Source of the DNA: an uncultured Clostridia bacterium
Lineage (GTDB): Bacteria > Bacillota > Clostridia > UMGS1810
Assembly: GCA_937959315.1 (NCBI GenBank)
Contig: CALGRC010000112.1
Coordinates: 1-9,571 of the forward strand
Reading direction: 5' to 3'
Length of the DNA stretch: 9,571 nucleotides
Part shown: piece after piece, positions 1-4,359 of the stretch
Layout of the letters: the number at the start of each line of letters is the position of its first letter
Position numbering within the stretch: the stretch's first letter is position 1
Position numbers and translations under genes: made by a program
Notes under the pieces: generated by a model
Told to the model about the DNA's origin: nothing
What the model saw: the letters and a program-made list of their open reading frames with translations, nothing else
Database searches by the model: none

Positions 1-164
1 TTTTTTGTTTCTTATCCACTTTCAAAAATTTTCATATTTTTTCCTCTTTCCCTATTGACTTTTAATAGTTAGTCTTTCACTGTAATTAACTTTATCGGCA
101 ACGTTGCTGTATGTGGTTAGCATTTTAAGCTTACCGTCTGCATAGGCGGTAATCTCTCTTGTTT
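1..164. other. Non-coding left flank with small palindromes
   Basis: No convincing gene is visible here. The stretch is AT-rich and lies downstream of the minus-strand glutathione peroxidase gene. It contains a perfect 10-base palindrome, GCAACGTTGC, at 98-107, and an imperfect inverted repeat at 131-152 with arms TTACCGTC and GGCGGTAA around a six-base loop. The inverted repeat could fold in RNA from either strand. It is not followed by a clean T-run on the minus strand, so it is a poor intrinsic terminator for the peroxidase gene. The left edge is T-rich on the plus strand. The next gene to the left lies outside the window. Confidence 0.5.
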
Positions 165-710
165 TTATAACTGTTCTTTGATAAATTCTTCTACTTCCGA
201 TAAGTCGGTAGTTGGTTCAAACCGTTTGATGCAGTCCCCCTTCCGGTCAATCACAAATTTAGTAAAATTCCATTTGATTCCTTCTTGCAAAGCATAGTTT
301 GGTTCTTGCTTTGACAATAGCTTATCAAGCTTTTCTCCAAGAGGATGGGCGAGATTAAAGCCTTCAAACCTACAGCAGGTATCCAGATATAAGAACAAGG
401 GGTGCGCCTGAGGGCCGTTGACATCGATTTTAGAAAACATTGGAAACCGGACGTGGTATGCAGCAGAACAAAACGCTTTGATGCCGGCATTTGAATCCGG
501 CTCCTGATTGTGGAACTGATTGCAGGGGAACCCTAATATAGTAAATCCGCGCTCTTTTAAATTTTCATACATGGTTTCCAATTCTTCATATTGATGGGTA
601 AAGCCGCATTTACTTGCCGTATTGACAATCAAAATGACTGTTCCCCGGTATGTTGTAAGTGGGATGGGGTCCCCGTCAATGGACAGGGCAGAAAAATCAT
701 ATACATTCAT
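165..710 (-). CDS. Glutathione peroxidase family protein, cysteine type
   Basis: A 181-residue thioredoxin-fold peroxidase, full length for bacterial BsaA/BtuE-type proteins. It is expected to reduce hydrogen or organic hydroperoxides in the cytoplasm; most bacterial members use thioredoxin-like donors rather than glutathione (family knowledge). The peroxidatic position is Cys35 in NTASKCG, encoded by an ordinary Cys codon and not by TGA, so this is not a selenoprotein. The FPCNQF block (61-66), the QEP glutamine (Gln69) and the KWNFTKF block (Trp147, Asn148) supply the rest of the usual active site. The block after CNQF reads HNQEP, where many relatives have a glycine first. No signal peptide is seen. 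The ATG at 710 has an AAAAAGGAGG ribosome site at 719-728, 8 bases away. It lies 71 bases downstream of the GHL10 gene on the same strand, so it may be the last gene of that operon or have its own weak promoter. It ends in TAA. Confidence 0.93.
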   Translation of the reverse strand: MNVYDFSALSIDGDPIPLTTYRGTVILIVNTASKCGFTHQYEELETMYENLKERGFTILGFPCNQFHNQEPDSNAGIKAFCSAAYHVRFPMFSKIDVNGPQAHPLFLYLDTCCRFEGFNLAHPLGEKLDKLLSKQEPNYALQEGIKWNFTKFVIDRKGDCIKRFEPTTDLSEVEEFIKEQL

Positions 711-733
711 AATTACAGCCTCCTTTTTACAAT

Positions 734-739
734 AGTATA
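734..739 (-). promoter_or_regulatory. Possible -10 element for the peroxidase gene
   Basis: The minus strand reads TATACT here, about 24 bases upstream of the peroxidase start codon and just before its ribosome site. No acceptable -35 hexamer is found 16-18 bases further upstream (the sequence there is GTATAG), so it is at best a weak or activator-dependent promoter. The peroxidase gene may instead be read from the upstream amidase-GHL10 promoter. Confidence 0.25.
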
Positions 740-781
740 GGCGACTGTCCGATTAGCTATACCTGTTGGAAGCGTAATAAC

Positions 782-1999
782 CTAAAATGGAAGCAGTGCT
801 TGTAAAAACCATAAAAAAGAATCCCAAAGAGAAGGTTCTTGTTTTTGCGGGCTTCCAAAAGCGGCCGAGAGCGCCTGGCATTCAGCGTTTGCCGTATCTT
901 TTACCGCGGCATCCGGATGGAACAGGGAAGTATAGCTGAATACCGCAATGCCTCCAAAGTGCTGGCAGCACTGAGCGTCTTGATATTGCCGGGCCAGTAT
1001 ATCATGGGTTTGCTGCCATTCGGCTTTTCCGTTGCCGGCCCATTGGTCTTCTGCGCCGACTTTATATCCTGCCAGCCCCACTACCAGGGTCGGTACACGG
1101 CATAAGTCGTCCCACTGTGCCAGGATGGTTTTGTATGGCAGGGTACTGTTTTGATAGCCATAGTAAATTTGCGGCGCTAGGTAATCTACATATCCAGCCT
1201 CTTTTCCCCATGTTTCCACATCGGCATACAGCGACTGCATATCCTTTTCGATATCGGCGCTAGGGCTTACCCCAAAAAGCAGGTGGGAACCATATTCTTT
1301 AACGGTCTGATAGGTTTCCCTGATAAGCGCGTTGATGTTTTCGCGGCGCCATGCCGCCAGGCCGTCTGGCGTGCCGCTGTAAGAGATACTGTCAAAATCA
1401 GGGGCGGTTGTGGGATAAAAATAGTCGTCATATTGGACCCCGTCTATGTCGTAGTGGTCTAAAATTTCTGAAATGCCATCCAGAATATAGGTACGCACCT
1501 CGGGATCTGCCGGATTATAATATAATTTGCCATCTGCTTCTAAGACTTTTCCATTCCCGCTGTTTTGCCATTGGGCTGCCTGGCTCTCGGGGGTAATGTT
1601 GGTATTATCGCCGATGCGGAAGGGGTTGACCCAGGCGTGTACCTTTAGACCAACCTGGTGCGCTTGTTCGATAAAGATGGCAAATGGGTCGTAAGTTGGA
1701 CCCGCGCCGGCAGCGCCGGATACATATTTTGACCAATTGAACAGCTTGGATGGATAAAAGGCGTCGGAAAATGCCCGTACCTGATAAAAGACAGCATTGT
1801 ATCCTGCTTGACGAATATTTTTGCATATTTCTTCCACTTGCGCAGTGTAGGCGTCTTGGTCTTTGCCTTGCAGCAGAGAGCTGTATTCCAAATAGGAAAA
1901 CCAAACGCCGCGGAGTTCTTCCTCTGGCGCTGTCTGGGCGCAGGCAGAAGAAAACAACATGCATACCGCAGCCATGATACAAAGCAGTTTGCGTTTCAT
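782..1999 (-). CDS. GHL10-family (DUF187) glycoside hydrolase-like lipoprotein
   Basis: A 405-residue exported protein of the glycosyl-hydrolase-like 10 family (Pfam PF02638, YngK-like). Members adopt a TIM-barrel fold and are presumed to act on cell-surface or wall glycans; the substrate is not established. Residues 1-19 form a signal peptide (MKRK, then a hydrophobic core) ending in SSAC, so Cys20 is a probable lipidation site, although the -3 residue is Ser and not the usual Leu. Family blocks follow in order: RGVWFSYLEY at 30-39, HAWVNPFR at 121-128, DGVQYDDYFYP at 186-196 with its acidic pair, and YLAPQIYYG further on. The C-terminus ends in a short hydrophobic Trp/Phe/Leu-rich stretch. 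Its ATG (1997-1999) overlaps the amidase TGA stop as ATGA, with an AGAAGGAGG ribosome site at 2009-2017 inside the amidase gene, which indicates translational coupling. It ends in TAG. Confidence 0.9.
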   Translation of the reverse strand: MKRKLLCIMAAVCMLFSSACAQTAPEEELRGVWFSYLEYSSLLQGKDQDAYTAQVEEICKNIRQAGYNAVFYQVRAFSDAFYPSKLFNWSKYVSGAAGAGPTYDPFAIFIEQAHQVGLKVHAWVNPFRIGDNTNITPESQAAQWQNSGNGKVLEADGKLYYNPADPEVRTYILDGISEILDHYDIDGVQYDDYFYPTTAPDFDSISYSGTPDGLAAWRRENINALIRETYQTVKEYGSHLLFGVSPSADIEKDMQSLYADVETWGKEAGYVDYLAPQIYYGYQNSTLPYKTILAQWDDLCRVPTLVVGLAGYKVGAEDQWAGNGKAEWQQTHDILARQYQDAQCCQHFGGIAVFSYTSLFHPDAAVKDTANAECQALSAAFGSPQKQEPSLWDSFLWFLQALLPF

Positions 2000-2673
2000 G
2001 CACCATCGCCTCCTTCTAGTTTTTGATAATCCTTTACGCGCTGTAAGAATTCTTCCCAGCGCCCTTGTTCTCGGATGGTTTCCGGGCAGTTTTTATCCAT
2101 AAAATCTGCATGCTGTTTAACATTGCGGATATGTAAGTTGTATGCATTGAGCAAATAAGCGGTGAGTTTTGCGCCGTTGTCAAAGGTTTTTTCAAAATCG
2201 CCGTCGCTGTTGACACAGAGCTCAATGCCGATACCGCACTGGTTTCCGCCGTTTTTTGACTGGCCGTCCCCGGCATGGAAGGCGATTTCGTCATCCGGGA
2301 TATGGTGAAAAGCATTTGTGTCATCCACCGTATAGTGCCAGGCAGTTTTGCCCTCTCCGCCGTTTTGCAGGTATGCCGCATGGCGTTTGGCATCGGCGCC
2401 TTTGGATGGATTCCCTGTTTCATGGATGACAATATATTTGATTTCCCGTTTGATGCCGGTGCGCCCTGGTTGGGACAGGTCGACCAAGTCGGTGTAAACC
2501 GGCAGGCCATAAGCGTTTTCTGGCAAAATGCCGTCGATGACGCGGGGCGCTGTGCAGGAACGGATAACGAGCGATAGGCCCAGCAAGGAGATAAGCAATA
2601 GTAAAATAGCCAGTAAAATAGGCAGGTTGTGGTTTTGCTGTTTTCGTCTGGTATAGAGGATTTGAATTTGCAT
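1996..2673 (-). CDS. Membrane-anchored N-acetylmuramoyl-L-alanine amidase (Amidase_2)
   Basis: A 225-residue zinc amidase that cleaves the bond between N-acetylmuramic acid and L-alanine in peptidoglycan. Residues 1-17 are basic and cytoplasmic, 18-37 form one membrane segment or uncleaved signal anchor, and the catalytic domain lies outside the membrane from about residue 60. Visible Amidase_2 features are IVIHETGN with zinc ligand His84, AWHY at 111-114, GIGIELC at 147-153, and QHADF followed by NCP with zinc ligands His188 and Cys196. The length fits CwlA/XlyA-type catalytic domains without a separate cell-wall-binding repeat. I chose the ATG at 2673 over an in-frame GTG at 2685. The ATG has a GGGTGA ribosome site at 2682-2687, 8 bases away, whereas the GTG would sit almost at the predicted transcript start. 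It is first in a minus-strand group with the GHL10 lipoprotein and perhaps the peroxidase. Roles in wall turnover, sporulation or germination are all possible. Confidence 0.9.
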   Translation of the reverse strand: MQIQILYTRRKQQNHNLPILLAILLLLISLLGLSLVIRSCTAPRVIDGILPENAYGLPVYTDLVDLSQPGRTGIKREIKYIVIHETGNPSKGADAKRHAAYLQNGGEGKTAWHYTVDDTNAFHHIPDDEIAFHAGDGQSKNGGNQCGIGIELCVNSDGDFEKTFDNGAKLTAYLLNAYNLHIRNVKQHADFMDKNCPETIREQGRWEEFLQRVKDYQKLEGGDGA

Positions 2674-2694
2674 AGTCTGTATCACCCAAAGATT

Positions 2695-2723
2695 ACTATA
2701 TCAGATTTTTTGACGAAAAACAA
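2695..2723 (-). promoter_or_regulatory. Predicted vegetative promoter of the amidase-GHL10 group
   Basis: On the minus strand TTGTTT (2718-2723) and TATAGT (2695-2700) are separated by exactly 17 bases, a fair match to the main-sigma consensus. The predicted start of transcription, near 2688, leaves only about 15 bases before the amidase ATG at 2673. The ribosome site would therefore lie at the very 5' end of the message. It is divergent from the rho promoter about 60 bases away. Confidence 0.5.
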
Positions 2724-2731
2724 GGAATTCG

Positions 2732-2758
2732 CACAAGTTGTGACGGCTCTGTAACAGA
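2732..2758. promoter_or_regulatory. Two 11-base palindromes between divergent promoters
   Basis: CACAAGTTGTG (2732-2742) and TCTGTAACAGA (2748-2758) are both perfect 5-1-5 palindromes with centres 16 bases apart. They lie in the 59-base gap between the two predicted -35 elements. The position would suit a regulator of either divergent unit, but the two arms differ in sequence, no binding protein is known, and palindromes this short arise by chance. Confidence 0.2.
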
Positions 2759-2782
2759 AATTTCCCTTTTTAACAGTATATA

Positions 2783-2811
2783 TTTACAGAATGGAAAAAA
2801 TGTGGTATACT
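2783..2811 (+). promoter_or_regulatory. Predicted vegetative promoter of rho
   Basis: TTTACA (2783-2788) and TATACT (2806-2811) are spaced by 17 bases, and a TGG directly before the -10 gives the extended TGn motif. This is a strong match to a main-sigma promoter. Transcription would start near 2818, giving a leader of only about 23 bases before the rho ATG at 2841. That is too short for the long Rho-dependent leader attenuator described for some rho genes. Confidence 0.7.
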
Positions 2812-2840
2812 AATAAAAAATTGTTTTGGAGACGAAAACC

Positions 2841-3182
2841 ATGGCGGAAAATTTGGATAAAAAAACCTTGCCGGAACTGCGTGAAATCGCAAAAGGGCTG
2901 GGGATCAAATCGGTTACTACTTATAAGAAACAGCAGCTCTGCGATTTGATTTTGGAAACATGCACAGATGTAGACGTCGCGCCGGTAAAAAGGAAGCAGG
3001 CGTTTCAAGAATCAACGGTTTCAAAAAAAACGGAATCAAGGCAGGGCAACGCTGGATCTAAAGAGGGAAAAGGGGGCGCGGTGGAACCTGCACAGCCGGC
3101 GCGCCATCCAGCAGTTGTGCGTGAAGAAAAGCCGAACAATACCCGGGAAGCCATTGGCGTACTTGAAGTTTTGGCAGATTGA
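2841..3182 (+). CDS. rho: Transcription termination factor Rho, N-terminal part (before in-frame TGA)
   Basis: The first 113 codons of rho, ending at an in-frame TGA. Residues about 5-43 are the Rho N-terminal helical domain (LPELREIAKGLGI, then a KK/L-rich helix). Residues about 45-103 form a charged, low-complexity linker rich in Lys, Glu, Ser, Gly and Ala, longer than in the 419-residue E. coli Rho, which lacks such an insertion; many Clostridia and Actinobacteria have one. Residues 106-113, GVLEVLAD, are the first strand of the RNA-binding cold-shock-like domain, which then breaks off. I chose the ATG at 2841, with GGAG at 2828-2831 nine bases away, over an in-frame TTG at 2826 that contains this ribosome site. 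If translation stops at the TGA, the product has no RNA-binding barrel and no ATPase. The frame continues into the next entry; together they would make a 472-residue Rho. Confidence 0.85.
   Translation: MAENLDKKTLPELREIAKGLGIKSVTTYKKQQLCDLILETCTDVDVAPVKRKQAFQESTVSKKTESRQGNAGSKEGKGGAVEPAQPARHPAVVREEKPNNTREAIGVLEVLAD
3180..3182 (+). other. In-frame TGA at a conserved glycine position of rho
   Basis: Codon 114 of rho is TGA. Rho proteins normally read Asp-Gly-(Phe/Tyr)-Gly-Phe-Leu-Arg here, an RNA-contacting motif of the primary binding site. This gene reads Asp-TGA-Phe-Gly-Phe-Leu-Arg-Ser with no change of frame. A single base change from GGA to TGA explains it. No strong hairpin of selenocysteine-insertion type is evident just downstream. 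The possibilities are sequencing error, nonsense mutation, or suppressed/readthrough UGA. Confidence 0.85.
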
Positions 3183-3233
3183 TTTGGTTTTTTACGCAGC
3201 GACAACTATTTATCCGGTTCAAATGATATTTAT

Positions 3234-4259
3234 GTGTCGCCTGTCCAAATCCGTCGGTTCAATTTGAAAACGGGCGACTTGATTTATTGTATTACCCGAA
3301 AGGCCAATGAAGGGGAACGGTTCGACGCCCTTATTTATGTGAAGGAAGTCAATGGCGATACACCTGATAAAGCCATCCACCGAAAACCATTTGATTCTTT
3401 GATTCCCATTTATCCCAATGAGCACCTGCGTTTAGAAACTGACCCGCAGAATTACGCTGTGCGCCTGATCGATCTGATTGCACCAATTGGCAAGGGGCAG
3501 CGCGGTATCATTGTTGCTCCGCCGAAAACAGGCAAAACGACGCTTTTAAAAAATATTGCAAACAGTATATCGCGCAATTATCCCGATATCAATCTCATTG
3601 TCCTGCTCATTGACGAACGGCCGGAGGAAGTGACCGATATGAAACGGTCGATTGACGGGGAAGTGATTTATTCGACATTTGACGAAGTGCCGGAACATCA
3701 TATCCGGGTGGCAGAGATGGTGTTGGAACGCGCACAGCGGCTGGTAGAACATAAAAAAGATGTTGTGGTGCTGCTTGACAGCATCACACGGCTGGCCCGG
3801 GCATATAATTTAACCATTCCGCCAACAGGCCGGACGCTTTCGGGCGGGTTAGACCCAGGCGCGCTGCACAAGCCGAAAAAGTTTTTCGGGGCAGCCCGCA
3901 ATATTGAAAACGGCGGGAGCCTGACCATTTTGGCAACGGCATTGATTGAAACTGGCAGCCGGATGGATGATGTGATTTTTGAGGAATTTAAAGGGACCGG
4001 CAACATGGAACTGCATTTAGACCGGAAACTGTCGGAAAAACGCATTTTCCCAGCAGTGGATATCTATAAATCGGGTACGCGAAAAGAAGAATTATTGCTG
4101 ACACCTGAGGAAAAAGAAGTGGTTTGGGCCATCCGCCGTTCCATGAACCGCGACCAGGATGTGACTGAAACGGTACTGGCAAATTTGGTGCGGACCGAAA
4201 ATAACCAGCAGTTTGTGGCTGCGATGCAGCGGATGTTTTGGAAAAATCAGAAAAATTGA
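3234..4259 (+). CDS. rho: Transcription termination factor Rho, C-terminal core (after in-frame TGA)
   Basis: The rest of Rho: the hexameric RNA-dependent ATPase that binds nascent RNA and releases it from RNA polymerase. Homology begins directly after the TGA, at 3183, with FGFLRS and then NDIYVSP. The first in-frame start is GTG at 3234, which has no ribosome site before it and would drop half of the RNA-binding motif. In full-length numbering the Walker A loop PPKTGKTT starts at residue 226. The family blocks LLIDERPEEVTDM, VVVLLDSITRLARAYN (Walker B), GGLDPGALHKPKKFFGAAR and the RNA-gripping loop region GTGNMELHLDRKL are all intact. The C-terminus has normal length and ends in a TGA used as a true stop. 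The intact sequence on both sides of the TGA argues for a recent mutation, an error, or readthrough over old decay. It is followed after 100 bases by ftsK. Confidence 0.85.
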   Translation: MSPVQIRRFNLKTGDLIYCITRKANEGERFDALIYVKEVNGDTPDKAIHRKPFDSLIPIYPNEHLRLETDPQNYAVRLIDLIAPIGKGQRGIIVAPPKTGKTTLLKNIANSISRNYPDINLIVLLIDERPEEVTDMKRSIDGEVIYSTFDEVPEHHIRVAEMVLERAQRLVEHKKDVVVLLDSITRLARAYNLTIPPTGRTLSGGLDPGALHKPKKFFGAARNIENGGSLTILATALIETGSRMDDVIFEEFKGTGNMELHLDRKLSEKRIFPAVDIYKSGTRKEELLLTPEEKEVVWAIRRSMNRDQDVTETVLANLVRTENNQQFVAAMQRMFWKNQKN

Positions 4260-4284
4260 GGCACGGCATGGTTTGGTACTGGAA

Positions 4285-4313
4285 TTGCAGCCCAAATTGT
4301 GCTATCCTATAAG
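4285..4313 (+). promoter_or_regulatory. Possible promoter for ftsK
   Basis: TTGCAG (4285-4290) and TATAAG (4308-4313) are spaced by 17 bases in the rho-ftsK gap. The match to consensus is moderate. The predicted start, near 4320, would fall inside the stem-loop at 4309-4337, so a transcript from here would not fold that hairpin fully. Confidence 0.4.
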
Positions 4314-4337
4314 ATGTTGCTTGATGCAGCATCTTAT
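4309..4337 (+). terminator. Stem-loop between rho and ftsK, weak intrinsic terminator candidate
   Basis: ATAAGATGTTGC and GCAGCATCTTAT form a 12-base-pair stem with one G-U pair around the loop TTGAT. Only a short T-run follows (TTTT at 4337-4340, then GAC). The stem is AT-rich at its base, so termination would be partial at most. It could instead protect or process the RNA end. It overlaps the -10 of the possible ftsK promoter and lies just before the ftsK ribosome site. Confidence 0.4.
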
Positions 4338-4359
4338 TTTGACGATAAGGTGGTAAGAC

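Noticed and set aside
12..35. Seven-residue minus-strand frame (ATG to TAA) with a purine-rich stretch upstream
   Set aside because: It is too short to judge in AT-rich DNA, and no gene that it could lead is visible within the window.
131..152. Inverted repeat as intrinsic terminator of the peroxidase gene
   Set aside because: On the minus strand the stem has a mismatch and is followed by GCTTAAAATGC, not a T-run.
2674..2685. GTG at 2685 as the amidase start
   Set aside because: It lies at the predicted transcript start and overlaps the GGGTGA site that serves the ATG at 2673.
2826..2840. TTG at 2826 as the rho start
   Set aside because: This stretch contains the GGAG ribosome site placed nine bases before the ATG at 2841, and the extra residues match nothing in Rho.
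3180..3225. Selenocysteine at the rho TGA
   Set aside because: The aligned residue is glycine and not cysteine, no redox role is known for it in Rho, and no clear insertion hairpin follows the codon.
2841..4259. Genome-wide use of TGA as glycine or tryptophan
   Set aside because: The amidase (TGA at 1996-1998) and rho itself (TGA at 4257-4259) end at TGA exactly where their families end, and no other gene in the window has an internal TGA.
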